DNA of 64,000 nucleotides, taken from positions 164,808 through 228,807 of the forward strand of contig NZ_ABCQ01000003.1 of assembly GCF_000170855.1 (NCBI RefSeq), in the 5' to 3' direction. A program made the translations under genes and the position numbers. Shown in pieces: positions 26,128 through 35,300 of the stretch. The stretch is from Moritella sp. PE36 (GTDB taxonomy: Bacteria > Pseudomonadota > Gammaproteobacteria > Enterobacterales > Moritellaceae). The number at the start of each line of letters is the position of its first letter. Position 1 is the first letter of the stretch. The notes under the pieces were generated by a model. It saw only the letters and a list, made by a program, of their open reading frames with translations, was not told the DNA's origin and did not search any database.

Positions 26128-27819
26128 TTAAACAGTCTGCCGCTTAGGATCCTGTAACCTTTGTGTTTTCTGCCACTCAGGGGCCAAGGTTACATTTGCA
26201 GTACTTGCTGCAAGTGGTGTATTGCCCAAGATAAGATCAGCGGCGCGCTCTGCCAGCATAATGGTCGGTGAGTTAAGATTGCCATTTGGAATGGAAGGGA
26301 AAATAGAGGAATCAACTACCCTTAGCCCTTCAATACCATGCACTCTGGTTTCTGAATCCACCACAGCCATTGGATCTTCGCCCATCTTGCACGAACAAGA
26401 AGGATGATAAGCACTTTCTACCGCGCTTCTAACAAAACGGTCGATCTCTTCATCCGTTTGAATATCGATTCCCGGCTGGATCTCTTCACCGCGGTATTCA
26501 TCCAATCCTGGTTGATTAATGATCTCACGCGTTAACCGAACACAAGCCCGAAAACCTTCAATATCTTCAGCATGCGAAAGATAGTTAAACTGGATATGCG
26601 GCGCAACATGTGCATCGTTAGAGACCACTTTCACAAAGCCACGGCTCTTCGGTTTATTATGACCAACGTGAACCTGAAAACCATGCCCAGCAAACGCTTC
26701 TTTACCGTCATAACGCATTGCGGCAGGTAAAAAGTGGTACTGTAAATCTGGCCATTCTAATCCTGGTTTTGAACGAATAAATCCGCAAGACTCAAAGTGA
26801 TTTGTAGCCCCTAGCCCTGATTTATCAAAGAACCAGCGCGCACCAATAAACAGTTTGTTTAATGGATCTAGCTTACCATTAAGAGAAATTGGCTTAAGAC
26901 ACTTGAATTGGAAATAAAATTCGAGATGATCTTGTAAATTCTCGCCCACTCCCGGCAATTCATGTACTTGCTCAATACCCGCTTCTGCTAGCGTACTTGC
27001 CCTGCCGATACCTGATAATTGCAAGATATGTGGTGAACCAATAGAACCAGCAGAAAGGATGACCTCTTTGTTGCAATACAGTGTAGTTAGCTTGCCTTTA
27101 CGCTCAAACTCCAACCCTACCGCTTGTTTACCTTCAAACAATACCTTGTGAACTAACGCATGGGTGATCACAGTTAGGTTACTGCGGTGCATTGCAGGTC
27201 TTAAATACGCATTCGAAGTCGACCAACGCACACCATTCTTGATGGTCATGTGCATAGGACCAAAGCCCTCTTGCTGCGACCCGTTATAATCATCGGTCGC
27301 CATGTAACCGGCATCAACACCCGCATCGACAAATGCTTTATACAATGGGTTTTTCATGTTATTGCCGTTATTGACAGCAAGTGGTCCTGTGTCACCACGA
27401 TAATCATCGCCACCAAATGCCCAGCTTTCAGCTTTTTTAAAGTAAGGTAAGCAATGGGCATAATCCCAATCCTTTGCCCCGCTTTGCTGCCACTCATCAA
27501 AATCGCGAGCATGACCACGCACGTAAACCATGCCATTAATAGAAGATGAACCGCCTAATACCTTGCCACGAGGGCAATGCATACGGCGATTATCCAAATA
27601 AGGTTCAGCTTGAGTTTCAAACTGCCACGCATATTTCGCACTATTCATCGGAATAGATAACGCGGTTGGCATTTGGATAAAAATACTTTTATCACTGCCG
27701 CCGGTTTCTAATAACAACACCTTGTTAGCGGGATCCGCTGATAGTCGGTTGGCTAATACACAACCCGCACTACCCGCGCCAACAATAATGTAATCATATA
27801 GTCCTTTTGATTGAGTCAT
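26128..27819 (-). CDS. betA: BetA choline dehydrogenase
   Basis: A 563-residue GMC-family FAD enzyme that oxidises choline to betaine aldehyde at the inner membrane. The FAD-binding motif [14 protein letters not shown] is at 14-27. The GMC signature [21 protein letters not shown] lies near 83-103. The catalytic His is in [12 protein letters not shown] near 465. The start has GGGAGTAGAC upstream. It is ten bases from betB and completes betIBA. Full length for the family. Confidence 0.95.
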   Translation of the reverse strand: MTQSKGLYDYIIVGAGSAGCVLANRLSADPANKVLLLETGGSDKSIFIQMPTALSIPMNSAKYAWQFETQAEPYLDNRRMHCPRGKVLGGSSSINGMVYVRGHARDFDEWQQSGAKDWDYAHCLPYFKKAESWAFGGDDYRGDTGPLAVNNGNNMKNPLYKAFVDAGVDAGYMATDDYNGSQQEGFGPMHMTIKNGVRWSTSNAYLRPAMHRSNLTVITHALVHKVLFEGKQAVGLEFERKGKLTTLYCNKEVILSAGSIGSPHILQLSGIGRASTLAEAGIEQVHELPGVGENLQDHLEFYFQFKCLKPISLNGKLDPLNKLFIGARWFFDKSGLGATNHFESCGFIRSKPGLEWPDLQYHFLPAAMRYDGKEAFAGHGFQVHVGHNKPKSRGFVKVVSNDAHVAPHIQFNYLSHAEDIEGFRACVRLTREIINQPGLDEYRGEEIQPGIDIQTDEEIDRFVRSAVESAYHPSCSCKMGEDPMAVVDSETRVHGIEGLRVVDSSIFPSIPNGNLNSPTIMLAERAADLILGNTPLAASTANVTLAPEWQKTQRLQDPKRQTV

Positions 27820-27828
27820 GTCTACTCC

Positions 27829-29292
27829 CTAAAATGGACTTTCAAGTGGTTGCATACCAACATACACAGCTTTAATCTGAGTATACGCTTTCAAGGTTTC
27901 GCTACCGTTTTCACGGCCAATACCGGACATTTTATAACCGCCTACGGGCATTTCGGCAGGTGACGCGCCATACGCATTGATCCAACAGATACCGGCTTGC
28001 ATTTGATGAATAACGCGGTGAGCACGGGTAATGTCTTGCGTAAATACACCGGCAGCTAAACCTAAACGGGTATCATTAGCACGCGCAATCACTTCATCTT
28101 CATCAGCAAATGTGAACACAGACATAACAGGACCAAAGATCTCTTCTTTGCTTAATGTCATTTCATCAGTGCACTGGGTGAAAATGGTTGGCGCAACAAA
28201 GTAACCATTCGGCGCATTATCAGGTTGCAGAGCATGACCACCGGTAAGGAGTTCAGCACCTTCTGATTTACCTATCTCAATAAAATTCAATACTTTGTCT
28301 TGATGCTCTTTCGAGATCAACGCGCCAAAGTTAGTCTCTGGATCCATTGGATCGCCACAGATGATGTTGTTCTCAGTACGCTCACGCAATTTTTCGATAA
28401 AGCGCGGGTAAATGGCTTCTTGCACAAATACACGCGTACCGTTAGTACACACTTCACCTTGAGTATAAAAGTTTGCCAGCATGGCAGCCGATACGGCATT
28501 ATCAATGTCAGCGTCATCAAAGATGATAAGTGGTGATTTACCACCTAATTCCATTGTGACTTCTTTCAGTGAACCCGCAGCTGCTGCCATCACTTTTTTG
28601 CCAGTACCTACTTCACCAGTGAACGATACTTTAGCAATATCGTCATGTGTGGTTAGCCAAGCGCCAACACGACCATCACCTTGAACGACGTTGAACACGC
28701 CATCTGGTACGCCCGCTTCGGTAAATATTTCAGCTAACTTGATTGCGCCGCGAGGTGTCTCTTCTGATGGTTTAAAGATCATCACATTACCGCAAGCCAA
28801 TGCCGGCGCGGCTTTCCAACAAGCGATCTGTAGTGGATAATTCCAAGCGCCAATACCAGCGCAAATGCCTAATGGCTCACGGCGGGTATAATAAAAATCA
28901 TCACCGACCTGTTGTTGATTACCTTCGATGCTTGGTGCTATACCAGCAAAAAATTCAATTGAATCGGCACCCGTCACCACATCTACCACAGAGGCTTCTT
29001 GCCAAGGTTTACCTGTATCTTGCACTTCGATAGCAGCGAGTTCGTCATTACGTTCACGTAACAAGGCAACTGCTTTTAATAAAATTCGGTTACGTTCCAT
29101 CGCTGTCAGTTTTGACCAGGTTGCAAAACCAACTTTTGCACTTTCAATTGTCGCTTGCTGAATACTCGCATCAGCAACTTCGACGAGATAACTTACTTCT
29201 CCGTTAGCCGGATTAATGACTTCAAAGGTTTCACCTGAGTCATTGGAGAGAGACTGTCCGTGGACATAATTTTTATAAGTAACTAACGACAT
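27829..29292 (-). CDS. betB: BetB betaine aldehyde dehydrogenase
   Basis: A 487-residue NAD(P)-dependent aldehyde dehydrogenase that turns betaine aldehyde into glycine betaine in the cytoplasm. The general base is Glu248 in MELGGKSP and the nucleophile Cys282 in [10 protein letters not shown], a combination typical of BetB. The start follows CGGAGAAAATAA and overlaps the end of betI by 10 bases. Confidence 0.96.
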   Translation of the reverse strand: MSLVTYKNYVHGQSLSNDSGETFEVINPANGEVSYLVEVADASIQQATIESAKVGFATWSKLTAMERNRILLKAVALLRERNDELAAIEVQDTGKPWQEASVVDVVTGADSIEFFAGIAPSIEGNQQQVGDDFYYTRREPLGICAGIGAWNYPLQIACWKAAPALACGNVMIFKPSEETPRGAIKLAEIFTEAGVPDGVFNVVQGDGRVGAWLTTHDDIAKVSFTGEVGTGKKVMAAAAGSLKEVTMELGGKSPLIIFDDADIDNAVSAAMLANFYTQGEVCTNGTRVFVQEAIYPRFIEKLRERTENNIICGDPMDPETNFGALISKEHQDKVLNFIEIGKSEGAELLTGGHALQPDNAPNGYFVAPTIFTQCTDEMTLSKEEIFGPVMSVFTFADEDEVIARANDTRLGLAAGVFTQDITRAHRVIHQMQAGICWINAYGASPAEMPVGGYKMSGIGRENGSETLKAYTQIKAVYVGMQPLESPF

Positions 29293-29888
29293 TTATTTTC
29301 TCCGTGCTGCATGATCACAGCCTCGATAAAGGCTTTACATAAAATTTGGGCTTGTTCGAATTCTTTTTCAGGGCAACTACTCAAGGCACTGCGCAGCCAA
29401 AAACCGTCAATCATCGCTGCGGTTTGTTTCGCAGCATTAATCGCCACGTCCTCAGGCATTAATTGTTTAAATGCAAAGGCGAGGTTGCTATACAAACGCT
29501 GGCTGTTGATGTGTTGCAGTCTGGCTAATCCAGGATCGTGGACTGCTTGAGACCAAAAACTTAACCAAGTTTTAGTCGCTGCGGCTGAGCGTTGAAATTC
29601 AGTAAAATTAGACTCGACGATCATCGACAAGCGTTCCGCTGCTGATAGGTTTTTTCCTAAAATCCGGCTTAATAATGCTTGTTTTAATTCATCGAGTAGA
29701 TATTTGAGCGTTGCTTCAATGAGACCTTGCTTACCACCAAAATAATGACTAATAAGGCCAGATGACAGTCCAGCTAAACCACTAATGGTATTGATTGTTG
29801 TGTGATGTAAACCGTGACGTTCAACAGAGATCAACGTCGCGTCAATCAGCTGTTGTTGTCTTACCGTTTTCATTGCTGGTCTGGGCAT
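29283..29888 (-). CDS. betI: BetI TetR-family repressor
   Basis: A 201-residue regulator with an N-terminal TetR helix-turn-helix (about 10-55; [25 protein letters not shown]) and an alpha-helical C-terminal ligand domain. BetI represses the bet genes until choline is present. Its operator-like palindrome lies 61 bases upstream of the start. It leads the betI-betB-betA operon. Confidence 0.94.
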   Translation of the reverse strand: MPRPAMKTVRQQQLIDATLISVERHGLHHTTINTISGLAGLSSGLISHYFGGKQGLIEATLKYLLDELKQALLSRILGKNLSAAERLSMIVESNFTEFQRSAAATKTWLSFWSQAVHDPGLARLQHINSQRLYSNLAFAFKQLMPEDVAINAAKQTAAMIDGFWLRSALSSCPEKEFEQAQILCKAFIEAVIMQHGENKCR

Positions 29889-29948
29889 AAAAAGTAACTA
29901 TCCATGTTTGGTTGTTGATAATTAAATGCTTAACTGTTGTTAAAAGTT

Positions 29949-29970
29949 GTTAATTGAACGCTCAATTAAC
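29949..29970. promoter_or_regulatory. BetI operator palindrome
   Basis: A 22-base dyad, GTTAATTGA then ACGC then TCAATTAAC. The TTGAACGCTCAA core is close to the TTGAACGTTCAA-type BetI site known from enterobacteria. Its place just upstream of betI fits repression. Confidence 0.75.
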
Positions 29971-30310
29971 TACAACTATAATAGTTAGAGCTGTAACTAT
30001 CAACCCCCCCACCTTGTCGCTCAGATGCTTACAATAAAATAACTCACACATAAACAATCGATGAACAATAGGTTAAACCACTGTTTTAAAAGCATATTAC
30101 TCTACCGTTAATTCTAGGTTAATTAGCAGTAAAATAGCCGTAAATAAATTAATAGTTTCAACCGTAATAATTAGAAATGTAAGTATTAGACCAAATAATA
30201 ACAAAGCACTAACACCACTGCTGATAGGTCGATTTTATTTAGCAAGGGAATATACTTTAATACTGCTTAGCGTTTAACTGGGGAATATAACGTTGGGGAT
30301 TTAAACGATA

Positions 30311-30334
30311 AAAGCCTGCTTTCAAACAGGCTTT
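30311..30334 (-). terminator. Terminator of the PepSY gene
   Basis: AAAGCCTG pairs with CAGGCTTT, 38 bases past the stop; A/T-rich flanks on both sides. Confidence 0.7.
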
Positions 30335-30371
30335 ATCTTTATTTATATCTGTATCGCTCTAGGTTTAAAAA

Positions 30372-31856
30372 CTAATTCAACGCCAGTTTTACTCTATTCA
30401 TGCGATTGAACACAAGCCAATCAGCAAGCAATACTAAGGCGATAGTGCCACCAGCCATAGGCAACATAAATGATAAGGCAACGATAGTAATTAACCCTAC
30501 TTTCCAAACACCCTCATGTTCAAATCGTGGTGGCGCACCAAGCACTTTCTTTCCTGTAGGACGGCGGATCAACCACATCACAGCACCGGATATTGCAATA
30601 AAGATAAACGCTACACAAAAGAGTACATTAACGACTTTATTCAATACGCTGACATCACCTTGATGAAGTGCAATACCCGCTGCCATGAACTTGGCCATTG
30701 GGTTGTATTCATTCCAGGTTACATCGGCTAAGACCCGACCTGAATACTGATCGATATGCGTGGTTCTATCTAATCTTGGATCGGAAATATCCCCGCTCAT
30801 GGTATTCGCCGCTAGCGTATAAACCCCTGTCTCACTGCGAGGGAAGTTAAGCTTAAACTGGGTAAAGCCAAGCATATCAGCTTGATCTAGTATTTCATCG
30901 ATACCAATTTTAGCCTTTGTGTGCATGTTCATGTCATGAGCCATCTTTGTATCATGCTGCATCGAACCCACTCCTGCTGCTAACATCGCGGCATGATCAT
31001 GTGATTCAGGCATCAGTGTTTGCTCTAAATTCCACGGCATTTCTTCTTCACTACCGTGGTTCATTGACGCATGGGTTTGTGTCGACAGTGGCACGTTATC
31101 CCATTTTTCAGCAGGGAAGCTACTCCATGCTTGCACAAATTTACCACCCCAAACGCTTGCCCATGCAAGACCTGAAATAAAGAAAAATAACAATACAAAC
31201 GACAATAACCCACCAATGTTTGCATGTAGGTCACGCACGAGAATACGTGGTCCACTTGTCATTCTCACTTTAAGAAAACCGGCTTTGCTGGCATTGTCTC
31301 GTGGTATCCATAGATAAACGCCTGTCACTAATAAGATCACGCCTAAACTTGCTGCAATTTCAATAAGGTAATCGCCCCAATCACCCAACAATAAAGTACC
31401 GTGTATATCATTCGCTAATTCATACCAGCTATCACTGCGATCAATAGTGCCGAGTATATCCCCGTTATAAGGATTCACAGTAACAAACACCGTTTTGCCT
31501 GATTCAAGCGTAATAGAAAAACGGTTAGCAAGATCGCGGCTTGGCGCAGGTATAAACTGAGTTACCCTTGCATTAGGATAAGCAGCAAGTACATTTTCCA
31601 TTTGCAGAGATGTAGCAACTGTGGATGCTTGTGGTGACACTTCTAATACTGATTGATAACGACTAAATTCAATTTCATCATCAAACAACATGACTAAACC
31701 TGTCAGGCTCAGCATTAACATAAACGGGATCACAAATAATCCGGCATAAAAGTGCCAGCGCCAAGTTAAAAAGTAACGTGATTTTGAGCGTGCAAATTCC
31801 TCGCTGTTAGACGAAGCGTTATTTACAGGCTGATTAATTTTCGACATCTTTTGCAT
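30372..31856 (-). CDS. PepSY-associated inner-membrane protein with His/Met-rich loop
   Basis: A 494-residue protein of the PepSY-TM (PiuB-like) family linked to metal or siderophore uptake. Four or five membrane segments are seen (about 36-58, 163-184, 215-235, 405-425 and 450-475). PepSY-like periplasmic domains include VFVTVNPYNGDILGTI near 123-138. A loop at about 261-313 holds seven His and eight Met (for example MNHGS, SHDHAAM and MAHDMNMH), a pattern typical of periplasmic copper binding. The family may reduce iron at the membrane; here copper is also plausible. The DUF2946 gene is upstream on the same strand. AAGGAAA precedes the start. Confidence 0.82.
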   Translation of the reverse strand: MQKMSKINQPVNNASSNSEEFARSKSRYFLTWRWHFYAGLFVIPFMLMLSLTGLVMLFDDEIEFSRYQSVLEVSPQASTVATSLQMENVLAAYPNARVTQFIPAPSRDLANRFSITLESGKTVFVTVNPYNGDILGTIDRSDSWYELANDIHGTLLLGDWGDYLIEIAASLGVILLVTGVYLWIPRDNASKAGFLKVRMTSGPRILVRDLHANIGGLLSFVLLFFFISGLAWASVWGGKFVQAWSSFPAEKWDNVPLSTQTHASMNHGSEEEMPWNLEQTLMPESHDHAAMLAAGVGSMQHDTKMAHDMNMHTKAKIGIDEILDQADMLGFTQFKLNFPRSETGVYTLAANTMSGDISDPRLDRTTHIDQYSGRVLADVTWNEYNPMAKFMAAGIALHQGDVSVLNKVVNVLFCVAFIFIAISGAVMWLIRRPTGKKVLGAPPRFEHEGVWKVGLITIVALSFMLPMAGGTIALVLLADWLVFNRMNRVKLALN

Positions 31857-32188
31857 TTTCCTTTCTACAAAATCCCTATCGAGCTAACGATGGTCATCCA
31901 TATGAATACCAATCACAATAAATAGATGAACATTATTTCTGGTTAAAACTGCCACTAACTGCGTTGTTAATTTGGTAATTAGAATAACTAGTTACGGCAA
32001 TTAACGTCTTGTTATTGTCAATTTTTCCGGCGAAATAATTGATCACTTATTTAATGCAATTGGTATAGCTAAATTTTTTTCGTCATCAATCCCCGATTAA
32101 ACGCAAAGGTTTAACGGTATATTGATCACGTGAATGCTGCGTACGATTACAGTGAATAGTACAGCGAGTCGTACAGCGATTATTTAAG
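31857..32188. other. Intergenic region with split palindromic repeat
   Basis: No gene is seen. It carries the two halves of a family 2 palindrome (31906-31938 and 32039-32066) about 100 bases apart. A promoter for the PepSY gene could lie between them. Confidence 0.55.
31906..32066. repeat. Family 2 palindromic repeat split by about 100 bases
   Basis: The left half, starting ATACCAATCACAATAAATAG, and the right half, ending ATTTAATGCAATTGGTAT, match the two halves of the intact element at 35160-35206. Confidence 0.65.
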
Positions 32189-32539
32189 TTAAGAAAGGGC
32201 TGCGGGCGGTGCGCGAGGAACTTGCCATTGATAACGCACGTTATGCGCTAAAAACGAATAATGTTCTTGAATTGAAACACTAACACGACCCAATACAGGC
32301 AGGGTTAATAACGCAAGATCATGAAAAGAAGAATAATGGCTGAATGGGCAAGGTTTCCCCTCATGGGTTTGAGGTTTACCTTCTTCGATCTGAACCAGTT
32401 CTAATCCATTAACGGTACACAACGTCGCCCATACACCAACACCATTATTGGCGTTAATCACCGGCATCAGCGTGACTAAAACCCAACTAAGCAGGCTAGC
32501 AAGCAACATTGATTTTTTAAAATAAGAACTGTTTTTCAT
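32189..32539 (-). CDS. DUF2946 family protein
   Basis: A 116-residue protein. An N-terminal signal or membrane segment (MLLASLLSWVLVTLMPVI, about 8-25) is followed by a stretch with PCPFSHYSSFHD and the C-terminal VPRAPPA, the mark of DUF2946. Members are often found beside copper-linked TonB receptors and PepSY proteins; their biochemical role is unknown. The Cys/His pairs would suit metal binding. A GTG start eleven codons earlier would fall inside the inverted repeat at 32550-32580, so the inner ATG is preferred. Confidence 0.75.
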   Translation of the reverse strand: MKNSSYFKKSMLLASLLSWVLVTLMPVINANNGVGVWATLCTVNGLELVQIEEGKPQTHEGKPCPFSHYSSFHDLALLTLPVLGRVSVSIQEHYSFLAHNVRYQWQVPRAPPAALS

Positions 32540-32549
32540 ACGGTACTCT

Positions 32550-32580
32550 ATAGATTTGTATGGAGTGTACACAAATCTAT
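32550..32580. promoter_or_regulatory. Perfect 10-bp inverted repeat in the DUF2946 promoter
   Basis: ATAGATTTGT and ACAAATCTAT flank an 11-base spacer, 11 bases upstream of the ATG. Its position suggests an operator or a leader hairpin. Confidence 0.5.
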
Positions 32581-32642
32581 AATATATCGCAAAATTAGTA
32601 ACATATGGTTAACGTTTAGACATTCGGTTAGACAATGACATA

Positions 32643-32678
32643 AATGCCCATTACCTCTGACTTGATGTAATGGGCATT
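32643..32678 (-). terminator. 3' hairpin downstream of chbG (conserved-loop type)
   Basis: AATGCCCATTA pairs with TAATGGGCATT around a 14-base loop matching 12 of 14 loop bases of the hairpin at 20271-20306. It lies 30 bases after the chbG stop. Confidence 0.65.
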
Positions 32679-32707
32679 CATTTTAGCTATTTTTATTAAG
32701 TTAAAAG

Positions 32708-33469
32708 TTAAATTGAATCAAAGCCTATGCATTCTATTTTATTAACTTCTAACCAATCTTTTAATTCTTGAGAAGTTAAGATATTAAACTCATCAACACG
32801 CATATCAACGTAGCGAGATAGCGTTGGTAATAACGTATCCCCCGCTAATGTTGTGTGGCTCATTAGCTCTAACGTACCATTCGGGATCTGAGTACTAAAC
32901 TCAAGGATCAACGCTTGCAATCGTTCCAATGTCACACCGTCAGCGTAGAACCTTGCACTAAATGCATCCGTTGTTAGTACTTTTAAGCCTTCGCAACCAG
33001 AAACAACATGATCGACACGGCGTACAGGGATGCCAGTTTCATTCGCAAAAGCAATAAATGCTGCTTTATATGGCGGGAATACCGCCGCAAAATGATGACT
33101 ATCAATATGTGTTAATTTAATACCCGCATTGATCGCTTTATCATATTGCGCTTTAAACTCACTATAAGCTTGATCAAAACTTAAGACCTCAGACGCGAGC
33201 ACTTTGTCTTGCTTTAAAAAGTACCCATCACTATCGACTAAATCAGGCACCAAACTCGGGTCTAAAATAGGTTTACCACTGGTTAGCGTTAAATGTAATC
33301 CGACATTGGGGACTAAGCCCTGCTTGATTAATGCAATCGCATGGTCGGTTGCTGGCTGATTTATCATTATTGTTGTTGACTGAACAACGCCAACTTTAAA
33401 ACACGCGACAACTGATTCATTTACCTTTTCAGTTAAGCCTAAATCATCTATGTTTACGATTAGCTTCAT
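32708..33469 (-). CDS. chbG: ChbG-type chitooligosaccharide deacetylase (YdjC family)
   Basis: A 253-residue polysaccharide-deacetylase-like enzyme. NIDDLGL (Asp8-Asp9) and HIDSHHFAAV supply the metal ligands, and HLTLTSG is the conserved loop. ChbG removes one acetyl group from chitobiose (6-phosphate), which ChbF needs before hydrolysis. Last gene of the operon, 11 bases after chbF. Confidence 0.88.
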   Translation of the reverse strand: MKLIVNIDDLGLTEKVNESVVACFKVGVVQSTTIMINQPATDHAIALIKQGLVPNVGLHLTLTSGKPILDPSLVPDLVDSDGYFLKQDKVLASEVLSFDQAYSEFKAQYDKAINAGIKLTHIDSHHFAAVFPPYKAAFIAFANETGIPVRRVDHVVSGCEGLKVLTTDAFSARFYADGVTLERLQALILEFSTQIPNGTLELMSHTTLAGDTLLPTLSRYVDMRVDEFNILTSQELKDWLEVNKIECIGFDSI

Positions 33470-33480
33470 AATACACTCTG

Positions 33481-34782
33481 CTACTTTTTGTTAAACTGAG
33501 GTACATATTTCGCATTCAGTTCAATCATCTCATCTAAGATTTGTTTCGTTACCGTACCTTTACGCACTAATGGGTTGATTGTTAATGCTTGTAATGCCGC
33601 ACCATAGTTACCAAAGACACCCGCTTCAACAGTGAGTTCTTCGAAGGCTTTTTGTAATTGTAACGTACCACGTATCGCCGGATTGGTAATTGGCGCAACG
33701 TTCAATGGTTGTGGACCGCATGATGTAATGACCGATGTCACTTCAATCGCGCAGTCATTTGGCAGTTCCGATATTGTGCCATTATTACGTATATTGACAT
33801 GCATTAATGTACGTTTGTCATTATGGATCGCATTTATTAACTCACATGCTGCTTCAGAATAATGTGCACCACCACGTTCTTCTAATTGCTTCGGTTTCTC
33901 GTTTAGGTTTACATCTTCATAGAGTTTGAATAATTCTCTTTCAATTTCTTGAACTTGCTCGCCACGTGTAACGTAACCTTCAGATTTAACTTCTTTTTGC
34001 TCTAAATCATCTTGCTTGTAATAATACTGATGGTAACCACAAGGTAATGCACCTAGGTGTTTTAATTGCTCAGGAACCCAAGTGACTTCACCTAAGTTTT
34101 TAGGCAATGCAAAATCTTCACCAGAACACACTTTATCGATTAATTCGCCAATGCGATCTTTACCATGATCCCAAATATGGAACGCATGGATGAAGTGATT
34201 TAGTCCTGCAAACTGAACTTGCAGATCTTTCGTTCCCATCAATTCTTCAATACCAAACTGGGTACAAACAGGCACGTTACACAGGCCGATTACTTTGATG
34301 TTGGTATGTTTAAGCACTGTTTCAGTAATAATACCCGATGGATTAGTGAAGTTAATTAACCATGCGTCAGGGCAGATCTCTTCCATGTCTTTACATAAAG
34401 AAAGTGTCACTGGAATAGTACGCATTGCCTTAGCAAAACCTGCGATACCATTGGTTTCCTGACCAATCATGCCGTACTTGTTGCCCAGTAATTCATCTTG
34501 AATACGCGCAGGGATCATACCAACACGCATTTGAGAGCACACATAATTAGCGCCTGTTAACGCTTTACGGCGGTCAAACTCAATATTCAGTTCAATATCA
34601 AGACCTGCATTTTTAATCATACGTTTCGCTAATGCGCCAACAGTCTCAACTTTGTAACGACCTTCTTCGATATCAAATAAATCAATGTGTGTCACTGGCA
34701 ATTCGTGGTGACGATTAATGAAGCCTTCAATGATTTCAGGTGTATAGCTAGAACCACCACCGATAATTGTAATTTTCAACAT
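33481..34782 (-). CDS. chbF: ChbF-type 6-phospho-beta-glucosidase (GH4)
   Basis: A 433-residue family 4 glycosidase that uses NAD+ and a metal ion. The dinucleotide motif IIGGGSSYTPE is at 6-16. The metal-binding Cys/His are in GLCNVPVC and GLNHFIHAFH. It splits imported phosphorylated disaccharides by an oxidation-elimination route. Between chbA and chbG, so the substrate is most likely chitobiose-6-phosphate, though cellobiose-6-phosphate cannot be excluded. Confidence 0.93.
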   Translation of the reverse strand: MLKITIIGGGSSYTPEIIEGFINRHHELPVTHIDLFDIEEGRYKVETVGALAKRMIKNAGLDIELNIEFDRRKALTGANYVCSQMRVGMIPARIQDELLGNKYGMIGQETNGIAGFAKAMRTIPVTLSLCKDMEEICPDAWLINFTNPSGIITETVLKHTNIKVIGLCNVPVCTQFGIEELMGTKDLQVQFAGLNHFIHAFHIWDHGKDRIGELIDKVCSGEDFALPKNLGEVTWVPEQLKHLGALPCGYHQYYYKQDDLEQKEVKSEGYVTRGEQVQEIERELFKLYEDVNLNEKPKQLEERGGAHYSEAACELINAIHNDKRTLMHVNIRNNGTISELPNDCAIEVTSVITSCGPQPLNVAPITNPAIRGTLQLQKAFEELTVEAGVFGNYGAALQALTINPLVRKGTVTKQILDEMIELNAKYVPQFNKK

Positions 34783-34785
34783 ACT

Positions 34786-35103
34786 TTAGTCCTCATTTTG
34801 GATTCGTCTTTGAAGTTCAATAATTTCGAATGCAAGGTCTTTACACAGCATCGCATTCATAATGTGATCTTGAATATGCGTTAAGATCAGGGTCATTTTT
34901 ACTTTGCCTTCACCTTCGTCAAAGCTAATGAGTTCTGTTTGTGATTTATGTACTTCTGCTAATGCTTCATCGGCGGCTTTAAGTGATGCTTTTGCTGATT
35001 CGAAATCACCTTGCCTTGCTTCTAGCATTGCTTGCATCACTGCTGAACGCGCGGCACCAGCCTGGCATAAAAGTGTCATCAAAAATTCTTCTGTAATTTC
35101 CAT
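34786..35103 (-). CDS. chbA: PTS lactose/cellobiose/chitobiose-type IIA component
   Basis: A 105-residue helical phosphocarrier. The phosphorylated His is in LTHIQDHIMNAML (His76), the class signature. It passes phosphate from HPr to ChbB. Of two adjacent ATG codons the second is chosen because AAGGA is then four bases away. Three bases separate it from chbF. Confidence 0.93.
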   Translation of the reverse strand: MEITEEFLMTLLCQAGAARSAVMQAMLEARQGDFESAKASLKAADEALAEVHKSQTELISFDEGEGKVKMTLILTHIQDHIMNAMLCKDLAFEIIELQRRIQNED

Positions 35104-35159
35104 CATCCATTCCTTTATCTTTAATCTTCTTGAATCTAAACTTTGATGAGCCATCTTTT

Positions 35160-35206
35160 ATACCAATCACAATAAATAGATGATCATTATTTAATGCAAT
35201 TGGTAT
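35160..35206. repeat. Family 2 palindromic repeat, intact copy
   Basis: A 47-base near-palindrome bounded by ATACCAAT and ATTGGTAT, with GATGATCAT at the centre, in the chbC-chbA spacer. Could fold into a hairpin in the message. Confidence 0.75.
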
Positions 35207-35300
35207 TACCTTGTAAATTAAGTGTAAAAGATGGCTATTTTCTATTTATGAAATACCGCTATTAAAGGTATAGCTATTTGTGATTGCTACACTGGGTTTA

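Larger units (their letters stand above)
29889..30371. other. Intergenic region upstream of betI
   Basis: Contains the BetI operator palindrome (29949-29970) and the terminator of the PepSY gene (30311-30334). Nothing else is supported between 29990 and 30300. Confidence 0.6.
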
